64,000 nucleotides of DNA from Raphanus sativus (GCF_000801105.2 NC_079518.1:16906800-16970799); one strand, 5' to 3'. Shown: positions 35,411-47,900, numbered from the stretch's first letter. Notes: generated by a model not told the origin, from the sequence alone. Translations and numbers: made by a program.

Positions 35411-35625
35411 TATTGACATGAAATAAATAAAAACAATTATATTTTTTATTCTATCTTCTCTAGTAAGCCAAGGGTGTTTGGTTACTAGAGTAAACTTGTT
35501 CTCACCCTTTTATTACCCATTGTAATGACTTTATTCAGATCTAAGGAGAATAATTCTCATCCTTTTCTCTCTCTTTTGTTTTTCATGTTCTTCATTCTAC
35601 ATCTCATGTTCTCATAATTCTAACA
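35411..35625 (+). repeat. 3' LTR (215 bp)
   Basis: Preceded by the polypurine tract GAGGGGGAG (35402-35410) and followed by the target duplication CGTGA. Same length as the 5' LTR. Confidence 0.9.
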
Positions 35626-35882
35626 CGTGAGAGGACATGAGAGGAAAAGAGAGAGACTGTGTGTATGAGAGGAGAATTGCAGGAAGAAAGAGAGTGTAGG
35701 AAGAAACAGACTGTTGTACTCTCTGCACACCATCTGACTTTTTCATTATGAAATAGAGGCATAATCGTCCGTTTAGTTCGTAATTGGCATGACACAAGCG
35801 ATTAATGTCACTCGATGTGTAATTTACTAATACAGACTTCCATTGTGTATATTCACCTAATTGTCTCATTTTTTATTGCCAA

Positions 35883-36576
35883 CTAGGTGTTTTCCTGCAC
35901 CATGTGCAGTAAGAAATTTTTTAAATCTAACCTATATTTAAAAATAATTTTATTAAATATTATAGATTTTACTATTTTTGTACTAATATTTAATATATAT
36001 TTGATATATATTAAATCAATTTGTAAACTAATAAAATGATATAAAATTGAATAATTATATAAAAAATTAGTCTAAACAATATTTATAAAATTTGTTGATA
36101 TATAAAAAACTAATAATCTTACGATTAGATATTTAATTTTTTTAAATATTGTGGAAAGTTTTGAAAGTTTTAGTAATACAAAAATTGTATAATTATATAA
36201 CAATAATAATATTTCGAATTTTTAATGTTATATATGTTTTTAAATCTAACTTATATTTAAAAATAAATTTTATTAAATATTATATATTTTACTATTTTTC
36301 TTACAAATATTTAATATACATTTGATATATACTAAATAAATTTGTATAAAACTAATAAAATTATATAAAATTGTATAATTATAAAAAAATTAGCCTAAAA
36401 GATATTTATAAAATTTGTTGATATATAAGAAACTAATAATCTTACGGTTAGATATTTATTTACTTTTAAATTGTAGAAATTTTTGAAAGTTTTAGTAATA
36501 CAAATTGTATAATTATACAAAAATAATAATATTTCGAAATTTGAAATGTTATATATGAATATATTTATTTTATAGA
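35883..36576 (-). mobile_element. Non-autonomous Helitron with a two-copy tandem repeat
   Basis: On the minus strand the 3' end is well formed: a perfect 6-bp hairpin CTGCAC/GTGCAG (35909-35895), a short spacer and CTAG (35886-35883), with A at 35882 as the target base. The 5' end is inferred at 36576 (minus strand TCTATAAAATAAATA) with T at 36577. Non-coding. Confidence 0.55.
35921..36556. repeat. Two ~315-bp tandem copies
   Basis: Copies at about 35921-36236 and 36237-36556 share ordered blocks: TTTAAATCTAAC, ATTTTATTAAATATTATA, TTTGATATATA, TTTATAAAATTTGTTGATAT, AACTAATAATCTTACG and AATATTTCGAA. They differ by scattered substitutions and small indels. Confidence 0.8.
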
Positions 36577-36762
36577 TGATGCATGAGCTATTACCATATT
36601 TTAAAAAAAATTATCAAAACAAATATCAATATTAAATGTAATATATGAATTATTACCATATTTTAATAAGTTTGCCAAAAAAATATCAATATTAAATGTA
36701 ATATATGAATTATTACCATATTCTAATAAGTTTGCCAAAAATATAAATCAACATTAAATAAA
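36577..36762. repeat. ~61-bp tandem repeat, three copies
   Basis: Three diverged units share TATTACCATATT, a TTGCCAAAA-like block and ATATCAATATTAAATGTAAT. The last two units are nearly identical. Confidence 0.75.
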
Positions 36763-39379
36763 ATTATCCATGTCATATTTTTCTGAAAGCCATGTCATCA
36801 ATTCTAATAGCTATGTCATATTTATTTTGTGAAACTGATTGTAGAGATAACACGTGACAAAATCACTTCGCAAATATAGTCTAGGGGATTTATCAAAAGT
36901 TGACGTGTACATTACCATGCATACATCAGTGTATACGTCGACAAAGATATTTTTTCCAGAAAAAAAGATATTTTCCAAATATTCACTATATCAATTATCA
37001 AGCCATAGTCTTTAGCGTAGCTTTATCATTCGATGTATAGGGAAATACCGTTAGATAATGCTTAATAAATAATCACATGTGCAAATATTATCAAATTGTG
37101 CATATATCTGTAATTACAGAGTGATTTCTGTATATTCAACTTAAACAAGTCTAGTAATTTTATTTTATTTTTTATTTTTATTTTTTATTAATCCGATGAT
37201 ACTTTAAATCTACGTAAAAATTTCTACTAATTTTCAAAAAGAAGATGCAATCCACTAATAAATTTTCTCTTCGGTATGTAAATAGGCAGTAAACATGACC
37301 TTATATTTATGTTGTTGTTCATAAAGAATGTAATTAAGTTTTGCATAGCAAACGAATTTGAAACGTGTTAGCATCCTAAATCTTTTCTTTTACCATTTAA
37401 CCACAAAATCTCCGACAAAAAAAAGAGCCTATATATATTAAAAAAAAGTATATAATATATATACGACTCGTGTACGCAACGGGCCTGTCCTTGCATTATT
37501 GTTTTTTTTTTGCTCGGCCCTTGAATTATTGTTCTAAGTTTATAAGATAACCATTTAAATATTTCAAATTAAAGTACAGAACTAAATTCGCATGTGTTCA
37601 TCGTGATCTGTGAACATAACTAAATATTAGAAAAGTGTTCTACCATTTGACCAAAAAAAGGGTTCTACCTTTTTGTTAGCGTTCGCTAGTTATATAGTTT
37701 GTCAAGTAAACTCTTGAGGAATTGTTTAAAATACTCTATGTTGATTACAAGTTTTCAGAAATACACAGTCAAAAATATATTGACATTTAATTAATAATTT
37801 ATCAATTATTATTGAAAGTTTATTATTTAGGAAGTGAGGTTGGATTTATAAATTTTTCATAGATATTTTATAAATAATTATGCTTAAATATGTAATAAAT
37901 GGTTTATGAGAGTTAATTTAATCTTTTTATTACCAATTTAGGGTTAGTATAAAACTTGCTAATTATGAAAATTGCTATCTTTAAAGATAATTTGAAAGTA
38001 ATATCAAATTCGTGGTAAAATTATAATTTCTCTTAAATACCTGCTCAACAAAATAATTAGGATGAAACCCTTATTTGATTTCAAATCTGATATCATTTTT
38101 AAATATAAATTTAATGTTAATTATCATAAATATTTTAAGTTTATTATGAAGAAGATAAATTAATATTCTTTAATCATTTAAAAATATTTTAAAATTATTT
38201 ATAAAAATTTATAAACTAAATCTCACCTTATAAAACATTGAATCCTATACAATTACCACTACACCCTAAACCTGAAAGTCACAATGTATTTGATTGAGAG
38301 TATTTTTTAAGTTGGTATCCAACTTAATGTATTTTTTTTTTACAAATCCGCTTAGGAGACAAAACCATTATTTGTTGAGATGTTAGATTCTCATGCACTT
38401 GCATAGCACCTTGCTGTAATTATACATATTTATATTATTTCCAATCTATTTCTATAATTTTGTGTATTTACTCTAAAATAAAGAGCCTTTATTATAAAAG
38501 TAATTTGTTTCAGTATATAATTATATAACTAGCTTTTTACCCACTATAACTATATAATGGATTTTTACAGGACAAAATAAATAAAATTATTTTGCCTAGT
38601 GAAAATAGCATATTTTGTGATAGCCGTCGTAAAATTCCAAAGACAAAGACTAATCATACGAAATTCGGATGATCCGGTTTTTTTAATAATTTAAGGGATT
38701 CTGTGTGGTTAAAATAAATTGAACCCAATGTGATACGCACAAACTGTAAACCCTTTATAACTTGGTCAAAACCATTTGGTTGTAAAATATAGCATTTCAT
38801 TATATTTTTCTATAAAATTTAAAACTGTTATACAAACTTTCATAAAAATAAAGTCATCTTTATCGACAAAAACAGTCATCTTTGAGATAAAGTTCTTCTA
38901 TTATTTCTTTTAGAAAGTGGATATGGATTGTGCTAGGACAAGAACAACTTTTTCATTTTTTGACAGTTTCATTATTTAATTAGTCACTGTCCACGTTATA
39001 TATATGAAAATGTTAATATTAGTTATTTTCCTAAGCAATTTTATTTTTTCTTGAACAACGTTGTGCAAGAAAATTTCATTTAACTAAACTAAGAAAATAT
39101 GATTTTTTAAGTATGCAATAAGTTATAAATTTTGAAAATAATCATATGAAATATTTTATTGCAAGAAATTTTCACATATACTTAAATATTTAGTATATAG
39201 TGCATATAGATAATAAATTGTTTTTTCAAAAACTATTTAATCTCTAATATTTATTAATAAAATTTGTTTGTTTGCTGAAAAAAGAAAATGAATATCTAGA
39301 TTCAATAATCTAGACCCGAACAAAGAAACTGATATTTGGTATATATTTATAAAAATATTTAAAAAGATGCCAAAAAGTA
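36763..39379. other. AT-rich intergenic spacer
   Basis: About 2.6 kb with no supported gene. A CACGTG occurs near 36850 but too far from MYC2 to assign. Poly-pyrimidine and TA-rich low-complexity stretches are scattered throughout. Short ORFs in the region show no family resemblance. Confidence 0.4.
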
Positions 39380-40414
39380 TCTATATTAAGAGAAGTACAA
39401 ATATAAAATGCCCCTTAGTTTTCAGTGTTATTTACATTTCTATGCCACTGCCATTAAATAATACTTTCTATTTTAATGATGTTTTTTTCACTTTGATTAA
39501 TGCGTTTTCCAAAATTAGTTTTGAATTAAATACACAATTAAATAATACTTTCTATTTTAATGCTTTATTTTTTCCACTTAATTAATGTGTTTTCTAAAGT
39601 TAAATTTGAACTAAATATACTTCATTAACTTTTCCATTAAATCAATGTCAAATTTAAAAAAATACATTTTTGTTGGACAAACAATTCATGGAAATTATAA
39701 TATCAACTCTTCGTTTAACAAATCTGAACGAAAAAATATTATCAAATTTGAACCGAAACTAGATACTATCCAAACGGACTTACCATTTTGGTATCTAGAA
39801 AACCATAACCAAACCTTATCTGAACGAAATATTTCAGATATTCGAATGTATTTAAATCATATTTATATACTTCAATATGTTAGTCGAGTTAATATCCAAA
39901 ATATAAGTTATTTTAAATTGTTTAAAATATTTGAAATATAAAAAATAGTCGAAAGTAAACATCTAAAGTAGATAAACAATCATCAAAACACCAAAATACT
40001 TAAAATATATATTTATTCTTCATCCAAATATTAAAGTTAAACCTATTTTAAAATTTTAATTTAGGTACTTTGGCTTACATTACTCAAATTTACATGTTAT
40101 ATTTTTTTAAGATTTAGGGATATTTAAAAATATATAAATTTAAAAACATTTTAAAATAATTTAAATGGGTTATCAAACCCACAAAGATCCGAATAAAACT
40201 GGAACCAAAGTTTATAAATACGTGAATAGAGCTAGAATCTTTAAACTCAAAATCTCAAACCCGAATAGATTTTAACCGAATTCGAGTGGATATGTAAATA
40301 TCCACCTCAAGCTTAGTCAATATAAAAATATCAAATATTAAAAATATACTATTTAGTATAAATAAATAAAAACTGAAAATTAATATCCGTGCAGTCGCAC
40401 GGATCAAGATCTAG
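39380..40414 (+). mobile_element. Non-autonomous Helitron immediately upstream of MYC2
   Basis: A 1035-bp element. The 5' end is TCTATATTAAGAGAAGTAC after an A (39379). The 3' end has a perfect 8-bp hairpin, ATCCGTGC/GCACGGAT (40385-40404, 4-nt loop), a short spacer and CTAG (40411-40414) followed by T. Both ends fit the A|T target rule. The interior is AT-rich with a short direct repeat (TTAAATAATACTTTCTATTT near 39455 and 39537) and no Rep/helicase gene. Confidence 0.75.
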
Positions 40415-40829
40415 TTTAAAATGTTAAAATAGAAAAGGGTGTAACATACGGTCCAAGTCCAACAATAAAACCTGAACGCGCTTCGAGTGAGGTCACATCA
40501 CAGTCCACTCTTGGTTATATATGCATTTCAATCTCAACCGAACAATAAGAGAACGTGCAAAAACCCGCAAACAGCAACCGCACGATCTCACTAGTTACAG
40601 TGTCACCGAGTAGATCCAACAGTCAATGGGATGAGAGTTCATCGAAGCTTCTCCTTTTGATCTTTGACTATTTTACGTAGTATAATTACCCACCTTCAAG
40701 ATTTGCTAAACGCAGACGCACTCCATTATCTCCACCACGATAACTTTCTCTCTCTCTTTCCCTTTTTCTTTCTCTCTGACTCTCTCTGACTCTCGGAGCT
40801 TTTACGTTAACCAGTGACTGGTTTATGTA
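40415..40829 (+). promoter_or_regulatory. Putative MYC2 core promoter and 5' leader
   Basis: A TATATATG box lies at 40516-40523, about 310 bp before the ATG, so a transcription start near 40550 and a ~280-nt leader are inferred. The leader has a CT-rich tract (40746-40796, repeated CTCTCTGACTCT), common in plant 5' UTRs. I saw no CACGTG G-box in these 415 bases. Only ~100 bp separate the TATA box from the Helitron end, so upstream control must lie across or beyond the transposon, or within it. Confidence 0.5.
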
Positions 40830-42560
40830 ATGACGGACAATCAGATACAACCAATGAGGAATCTCTGGACCACGGACGATAACACCTCTATGATGGAAGC
40901 TTTCTTGACCTCCTCCGATATGTCAGCCTTATGGCTACAGGAAACGTCGGCGACAGCTCCGGCGGGATTTAACCAGGAGACTCTCCAGCAAAGACTACAA
41001 GCACTGATTGAAGGGACAAACGAAGGTTGGACCTACGCTATATTCTGGCAGCCGTCGTACGATTTCTCAGGCGCCCCCGTTCTCGGCTGGGGTGATGGTT
41101 ATTACATAGGTGAAGAAGACAAAGGAAAGCCCAAACAGAGATCGACTCCACTGCCCTTTTCGACTCCGGCGGATCAGGAGTATCGGAAAAAAGTGTTGCG
41201 TGAGCTGAACTCGCTGATCTCCGGCGGAGGTGGTCCTGTGGATGATGCCGTCGATGAGGAGGTGACGGACACGGAGTGGTTCTTCTTGGTTTCGATGACG
41301 CAGAGCTTTGCATCTGGTGCTGGGTTGGCGGGTAAAGCGTTCTCGACAGGTAACGTAGTTTGGGTTTCCGGGTCGGATCAGCTATCCGGATCGAGTTGTG
41401 AGCGGGCTAAGCAAGGAGGAGTTTTTGGGATGCAGACCATCGCGTGTATCCCTTCGGTCAACGGAGTTGTTGAGCTCGGGTCAACGGAGCAGATCCGACG
41501 GAGTTCTGATCTTATGAATAAGGTCCGACTGCTTTTCAATTTCGATGTTGGTACTAACTGGAACCTCCAAGGGGAAAACGACCCGTCTGTATGGATTAAT
41601 GATCCGATTGGAGCATCCGAACCGGGTAACGGACAGTTTTATTCCAAGTTTGAAAATGGTGGTAGTTCAAGCACCATAACGGGAAACCCGAACCATGATT
41701 CGACTCTAAGCCCGGTTCACTCCCAAACCCTAAATCCAAATTTCAATAACAATTTCTCTGGCGAAATGAATTTCTCCACGTCGAGTAAACCCAGACCCGG
41801 AGAGATATTGAGCTTCGGTAATAATGGTAAACGGAGCTCCATGAATCCCGATCCGATCCAATTCGAGAACAAGAGAAAGAACTCTCTCGGTTTGATCGAC
41901 GATAAAGTTCTATCATTCGGAGGCGGAGGAGAAACCGATCACTCCGACCTAGAAGCTTCCGTAGTGAAAGAAACCCCGGAGAAACGTCCGAAGAAACGGG
42001 GGAGAAAACCGGCGAACGGTAGAGAAGAACCGCTGAACCACGTCGAAGCGGAGAGACAGAGACGCGAGAAACTAAACCAGCGTTTTTACGCGTTACGTGC
42101 GGTTGTACCAAACGTTTCGAAAATGGACAAAGCTTCCTTGCTCGGAGACGCCATCGCTTACATCAACGAGCTCGAGTTGAATGTAAACAAGACGGAGTCC
42201 GAGAAAATCAAGATCAAGAACCAGCTTGAGGAGGTTAAAATGGAGCTCGCCGGAAGAAAAGCAAGCACGTGTGGAGATCTTTCATCTTCTTCTTCCTCCT
42301 CTTCAGCTACGGCACCTGTGGGGATGGAGATTGAAGTGAAGGTAATGGGATGGGATGCGATGATTAGGGTGGAATCGAGCAAAAGGAATCATCCAGCGGC
42401 GAGATTGATGTCAGCGTTGATGGATTTGGAGCTCGAGGTTAGTCATGCTAGTATGTCGGTGGTTAACGATTTGATGATTCAGCAAGCGACCGTGAAGATG
42501 GGGTTCAGAATCTATACGCAGGACCAGCTCCGGGCGAGTTTAATTTCAAAGATCGGTTAA
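40830..42560 (+). CDS. MYC2: Transcription factor MYC2 (bHLH, jasmonate signalling)
   Basis: A 576-residue intronless gene, collinear with Arabidopsis MYC2 (about 623 residues) from MTD to the C-terminal [13 protein letters not shown]2 is a nuclear factor that binds G-box (CACGTG) DNA and activates jasmonate genes when JAZ repressors are degraded. Visible parts: bHLH-MYC_N domain from ~46 with the JAZ-interaction region (~77-144) and acidic activation segment [19 protein letters not shown] (142-160); a nuclear-localisation-like KRPKKRGRK (385-393); bHLH at ~396-450 with DNA-contacting H404, E408 and R412; a helical linker; a Ser run (485-492); and an ACT-like C-terminus (~497-573). D89 equals Arabidopsis D105. 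The residue matching T328 is T292, now followed by Leu. Shorter spacers explain the lower length. Start chosen because [16 protein letters not shown] aligns with the Arabidopsis start. Confidence 0.95.
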   Translation: MTDNQIQPMRNLWTTDDNTSMMEAFLTSSDMSALWLQETSATAPAGFNQETLQQRLQALIEGTNEGWTYAIFWQPSYDFSGAPVLGWGDGYYIGEEDKGKPKQRSTPLPFSTPADQEYRKKVLRELNSLISGGGGPVDDAVDEEVTDTEWFFLVSMTQSFASGAGLAGKAFSTGNVVWVSGSDQLSGSSCERAKQGGVFGMQTIACIPSVNGVVELGSTEQIRRSSDLMNKVRLLFNFDVGTNWNLQGENDPSVWINDPIGASEPGNGQFYSKFENGGSSSTITGNPNHDSTLSPVHSQTLNPNFNNNFSGEMNFSTSSKPRPGEILSFGNNGKRSSMNPDPIQFENKRKNSLGLIDDKVLSFGGGGETDHSDLEASVVKETPEKRPKKRGRKPANGREEPLNHVEAERQRREKLNQRFYALRAVVPNVSKMDKASLLGDAIAYINELELNVNKTESEKIKIKNQLEEVKMELAGRKASTCGDLSSSSSSSSATAPVGMEIEVKVMGWDAMIRVESSKRNHPAARLMSALMDLELEVSHASMSVVNDLMIQQATVKMGFRIYTQDQLRASLISKIG

Positions 42561-42720
42561 AAAAGGTGTTTTGTGAGTAATCTTGTAGCTGTAGTTGTGT
42601 AAGAAGTGTCCTAAAATAGAGAGCTTCTTTTGCTTCTCGAGTCTGTATCGTAATTGAATGTGTAACGTGTGTATATTATATGGTTTCTAGATGCTTACAT
42701 CTCATCTCAGAGACAGTAAG
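42561..42720 (+). other. MYC2 3' untranslated region (approximate)
   Basis: TAA at 42558-42560 is followed by T-rich sequence with AATTGAATGTGTAA-type elements (42650-42665), plausible near-upstream signals for plant polyadenylation. The end is not defined by a strong AATAAA. Confidence 0.4.
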
Positions 42721-44240
42721 GGTTTAGAATCTTCCTCTTTTTAGATAAAGAAACATAAATGAATGTGAGATCACCTCTTCAAATGAAACATAAACTTTGT
42801 GATTTTGATCTTCAGTGCAAACTTTTTCTGGTAAAACAATGCCAATAGAACAAGGAAGAGGAAGACCTCACTGCTCCTCTCTATGAATTCAATCAAATTC
42901 CAGTTTCTCAAAACCTCTATTTGCTAAGAAAAATGTGGAAGCTTGGAACATATGCAATCTATATTGTATCTAAGTTATTGACCATATTCTTCACACTCTA
43001 TTGCAGATTATGAATCCACTCTATCTCTCTTAGACGTATGTTTTAGTTACGTAGGAAAAGTAGTCCTAGAAGAAAGTTTATAAAAGAAAAACAGATATGG
43101 AGTTGGTTACAACCCCAATGATTTCTCTTCAATACAAATTCTGAAGACGGCTAATATCATTCCCACGTGTGATCAAGTATAAATTATTGGGTTTTTTTTT
43201 AAATCAAAGACCTTTTAGATGAGTTTTCTCCCTAGTATAAACTATGTGAACCACTATTTTAAACAAGTTGGATTCAAGACAAAAATATAAACAAGATTAT
43301 TTATTGTAACATCATACAAATACTATTGTTAGCTCAAAATAGAAAATAATTCTTTGATTGAGGTTTGAGGTTTGAGGTAATACAAATGTTTTAAAAGCTC
43401 AAATATGGAAAAAAAATTACGATCCATCGAATGTGGGGTTTATTGGCAGTTACTTAATATGGGAAAATGTCAAAATATTGTATGAAATGTGGGGCAAAAA
43501 TAAAAAAAAAGAAATGATTAGAGGGCCGGTTCGTCTCGATCGGAATGATATGATAACTGAGATGATTGTTTGTAGTTTTTCTTTTTCTAAAAACTATTTT
43601 TCATACAATCAAGTTCTGGTTTTAGTTTTTGTAAAAATCAATTGATTTTCCAATCAAGTTTTTAAACAAATAGATTTCCTAAAATTTAGGAAACTAGTTT
43701 TTCAAAATTTCAACCAACTTTTGTGGGTTTTCAATATAAAAATGTTTCTTTTATTTTATATAAATATTATATTTTAATTAATTAATTTATTTATTAAATA
43801 AATAATATTTTTATAAAGATAAAATTTCCATATAATTTTTATCATTTTAACATTAATAAAAATAATTTATTTGTGTTTCTTATCTGTAAATAAATATAGA
43901 TATTTTAATATTAAATGTAAAAATTAGTATTAATTATTATAACATTATTGTATAAATTTAACAATTATTATACACACTAAATTACAAAAATATCATTGGA
44001 TAAATTTAAAAATATTTTATTAATTTGAAAATAGCCATTCAAGTTTTAGAAACATTTATGTAATAAATTTATAAATAGTTTCAAAATTTTAAAATATTTT
44101 AATTTTTATATTTATAATTTAGTATAATACTTAAAAAAACATGGTAATGTTGTTTTAAAATAACAGCCACTATATTTGGTAAAATTTAATGGTAATTTTA
44201 AATATTTCATTGATATTTATTTTATTATGTTAAAAAAATA
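42721..44240. other. AT-rich intergenic spacer
   Basis: No supported gene. A CACGTG lies near 43163 downstream of MYC2. A short ORF at 43433-43645 has no recognisable content. Confidence 0.35.
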
Positions 44241-44269
44241 TTTTAATTATTTTATAAAAAACTAAGAAT

Positions 44270-44910
44270 ACAGCAAAACAAAAATCTAAAAACAAAAATT
44301 AAAACCTAAAACCAAAAAAAAAACCTAAAAGTTAAAAACCGAAAACTAAAATCTGAAACCAAAATCTAAAAACTAAAAAGTAAAACTAAAAATTAGTGGA
44401 AACAATCATCACCTGGTATTCGTTTTATTTTAAGTTAAAAAATCATCCAAAAATTATCCATTGAAATAAAATTATACCTAAAAGGAATCTACCAAAAGAT
44501 GATTCATCCATATGAGTCTAATCGATTCATATAAAAGGAGAAATATGTTTAAAATGATGAATGACAAATTTAATTTTATCCAAATAAAATATTTGTGCAC
44601 AATTTTTAGATAAACAAGTAATCATGATATAAATCATACTTTTCTATCAAAAGCACAAAAATCTACAAAATCATATTTTACGCTAAAAAGCATGACAAAA
44701 TTGCAAAATAACTTTTTTCTCTAAAATCGTAAAATCATATTTTCTGTCAAAACCGAAAAAAACATTGCACGAAAACCGCAAAATCATATTTTCCCACTAA
44801 AATCATAAAATCATATTTCTTGCCAAAATCGCAAAAACATAATTTTCTGTCAAATTCACATTTTCTCACCAAAACCAAAAATTACAATTTCTTATCAAAA
44901 TCACATTTGT
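44270..44910. repeat. Two low-order tandem arrays
   Basis: 44270-44395 repeats AAAACCTAAAA/AAAACTAAAAT-type units of about 10-14 bp. 44640-44910 repeats a ~26-bp unit of the form AAAATCGCAAAATCATATTT with TTCTGTCA or CCCACT spacers, about eight degenerate copies. Both are non-coding. Confidence 0.65.
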
Positions 44911-47900
44911 TTTAAAATATGATTCAACCTGAGATTAAAGGTATATATGTTATTTGTTAACTAAATTTATGCAGACAGAAATGAAGATGACAAGTCCATA
45001 GAATAATTTATCTAAATGTTTCATCTAGATAGATAAACGAACAATGTCAAATAACTTCCATATGAATCATTTGGATGGAAAGGAAAAATGGACAAACGAA
45101 TAACCCCTATTTGTTTTTCTGAATGTACACAGTCTCTTTAAACATATACAATATCACTTATTTCGCTGACTCAAGATGTTTTTCCAAAAAAAATTATATA
45201 GCATGAATATGTATCATCTTTGTTTGAAATCTAAAACTACATTAAAGATGTAGATTTTTGAAGTGTTATGCATTAGTTTGTAAAGTACTACAAGAGATAG
45301 TCCAGGCATGTTGTATAAAGTTGAGATGTGTTAGAGTTTGTGTATTGTGATGTGAGTGAGCTTGTTAAGATTAAAAAATAAGGATGTATTTGTTTGAAGA
45401 CAATTAGAAATTTACTTTAAGAGAAATAAAAGTTTGTTGAAAGAAAAAGAAAAAAAGAAAGTTCACTTAAAAGAAAAAGAAGTTTGTCTTTGGAAGAACT
45501 GAGGAGCAAGTTTAGGTTGTTATACAAAGACATCTCGTTAACTAAGCCATGAATCAGACATTTCACACGAAAAGTGCATCATGAAGTAAATTTATTTTGG
45601 AGAATAAAATCTTGAGAGAGCTTTGTGCTTACGTGGTTAAGCCTTTCTTGGCTAAGTCTCGATCGTAACTCATACTTATCTCTTTGTTCAGACCATGAAG
45701 TGCTTGCCTTTGTATCTTTCGAGCCTGCATGTTCCCTCGTTTCATGGTATATCTCAATGATCCTAGCGAGATCGGGGACACGACAAAATCAACGAAGAAC
45801 CATCTTGAACTTAAATCTCTAAATTGGAGCTAACCTATTTCCATATCAACAACACCTGTATTTTTAGAATCTTAAACACTAGTTGCCACTAAGTCTCAGA
45901 TTTCAAACACGCATTTTACTCAAGTTTGATCAGTTCACAAGGCACAATAACATCAACTTATGTTGGTTACAGAAACCTTGATCATCTACTTATATTTTTG
46001 GGATTCAAACAAGCATTTTCGGTGCATTGGAAGTCATAAATCCGAGGCTAGGTGATCAGTCAAGTCTAAGCCTTAAAACATCAATAGACAAAGATCCAAA
46101 ATCAGAAATCTCTAATCTAACAATTTCTAGATCAGTACATCGAGAAATACCCTATGAAAACTCTTTAACCCAACTAATAGACTTACTCATAATCAAAGTA
46201 CAACAACCAAATGATTCTGAAAAAAACATGATATAATTATATTGAAAATGAGAGAGGGATGAGATAATCTTCTCCAAAATGAGTACAAGAGAAATCCCCT
46301 TGCAAGAGTCTACAATATGATCCAAAGTCTCATCAATCACCCTCAGTCTCTCTGTAGCTGTCAAGACAAAAACAGATGATAAAATACACAAGAGCAAATG
46401 ATTCATAGGGTTTTAGTCTTCAAAACGAGTATTTTTGCAAATATGTAAACTAGTCTCTCTCTGTCGCCAATCTACCGATCCATGTGGTGCAGATTGGTCG
46501 ATCCATTACCTAGATCAATCGATCCTCTAGCACCAGATTGATTGTCTCAGCTGTGAATCGATCGATCCTTGCCAGTGTTCAGCACATCTCGACCCAAATG
46601 ATCCATTTTACTCCAAATTCCTTTATAATTGCATTCTTTTCTAAGAAGCTAGCATGTAGCTTATAATATCAGTGAAGATCAACAAAAGATTCACAGAAGA
46701 CCAAAAAACCTTGAAAACCCAATCATTAGTTGCTAAAACCGAGTTTAAAACTGATAAAACACAACAGATCAGGCGGCAAACTTCAATGTAGTTATTTTTT
46801 CTGAGATTAAGACCGTATATTTTGGGTTAAAGTTAATAATATAAGAAGCTCAACTTCCTATTTGTAACAGGTCCAAAAAAGTTCACAGTCAGCTCATAAG
46901 AAACAAATAAGAACAAAAATACAAATGCTACATGGTAATACCTTATGAATCTAATCAGCGATGTGGGCGGATCAGGAGAGAGTAAACTCGATTCTATATA
47001 TATTTACAAGAAATTGTTAGACGGTAACTAGGCCGTTTGTAGAAAACTATAGACTAGTCTGATTATTAGGTTTTAGGTGGAACCTAAGCATTACAAATTA
47101 TTGATTTTATACTTTTTTTTACATTTACATAGGTATTTTAGTTGTTAAGTATAGTATAAAATTATAGAATTATTTGGGTTACTTAAAAAACTACATATAC
47201 AAAAAAAAAAAAAAGTCAGAATTTTAGATTTACACTAAAACTATTGCTATATTTAACAGATTTACATTAATTTGCACTATTTTAGATCAATTTAGACGAA
47301 TTTTTACAAATTTAAACAATTAAACCGATTTTGAATTACATGAATTAGATTTTAAGAAATTTGTTTGTGCTATAGCCGATTTGCTGCCTACGCTGATGTC
47401 TATGCGTTACCTAGACTGATTTTCAGAATATTACTATGTATGCTTAACTATTGTAAAATTGATGTATCAATTGAATAATTAATAAATAAAACATTAAACT
47501 TATGTTTACCAATTTAGCTTAAAATAACATATTAAAATCATAGATCAAATTTGTTTTTTAATTTCCAACTAGTAGTTAATTTTAATCATGTATTTTTAAA
47601 AATTAATAACCATTTTTAAATATTAGCGTGCATGAATTTTAAAATTACTTTAAAGCTAGTAAGATTACTAGATAATTAGGTAATATTTATTACTAAATAA
47701 TTAAATAATATTAGAAACATGCAAATAGTTAATTTAGATAATATCTTGATTAAATATAAAATAATAGTGACACTTATTCACACTGTAAACCTCTAACGCT
47801 TTTAACGAGCACTTTAAACCTCTAACTCTTTTAACTAGCACTATAAAATCCTCAACTTGACATATGTATCATAAAAGCATTCATCTTGATTTATTTGTTC

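Larger units (their letters stand above)
30936..35625 (+). mobile_element. Ty1/Copia LTR retrotransposon, nearly intact
   Basis: Flanked by the 5-bp direct repeat CGTGA (30931-30935 and 35626-30630 counterpart at 35626-35630). LTRs are 215 bp each with four substitutions between them. Their termini are TA...CA rather than TG...CA, a recognised non-canonical Copia class. The primer-binding site TGGTATCAGAGC and polypurine tract GAGGGGGAG are present. One frameshift separates the element from a full-length polyprotein. Confidence 0.92.
29590..35880. mobile_element. Possible MULE remnant split by a Copia insertion
   Basis: The left flank (29598-29760) and the reverse complement of the right flank (35880-35690) resemble each other: ATGAGTCAAATGG against ATGAGACAATTAGG, CATAATGCCCCTA against GATTATGCCTCTA, and a TGTGCAG further in. 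Long degenerate inverted ends are typical of Mutator-like elements. No transposase remains and no 9-bp duplication was found. The Copia element at 30936-35625 interrupts it. Confidence 0.35.

Noticed and set aside
38525..38545. ACTAG followed by polypyrimidine, possible minus-strand Helitron 3' end
   Set aside because: No hairpin is present next to the CTAG and no matching 5' end was found.
43158..43170. CACGTG G-box downstream of MYC2 (another near 36850)
   Set aside because: MYC2 binds this motif and autoregulation is conceivable, but both sites lie far outside the putative promoter and occur by chance at this frequency.
46470..46580. Clustered CGATCGATCC motifs, possible protein-binding array
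   Set aside because: The surrounding sequence resembles non-coding parts of plant LTR elements; spacing is irregular and no function is supported.
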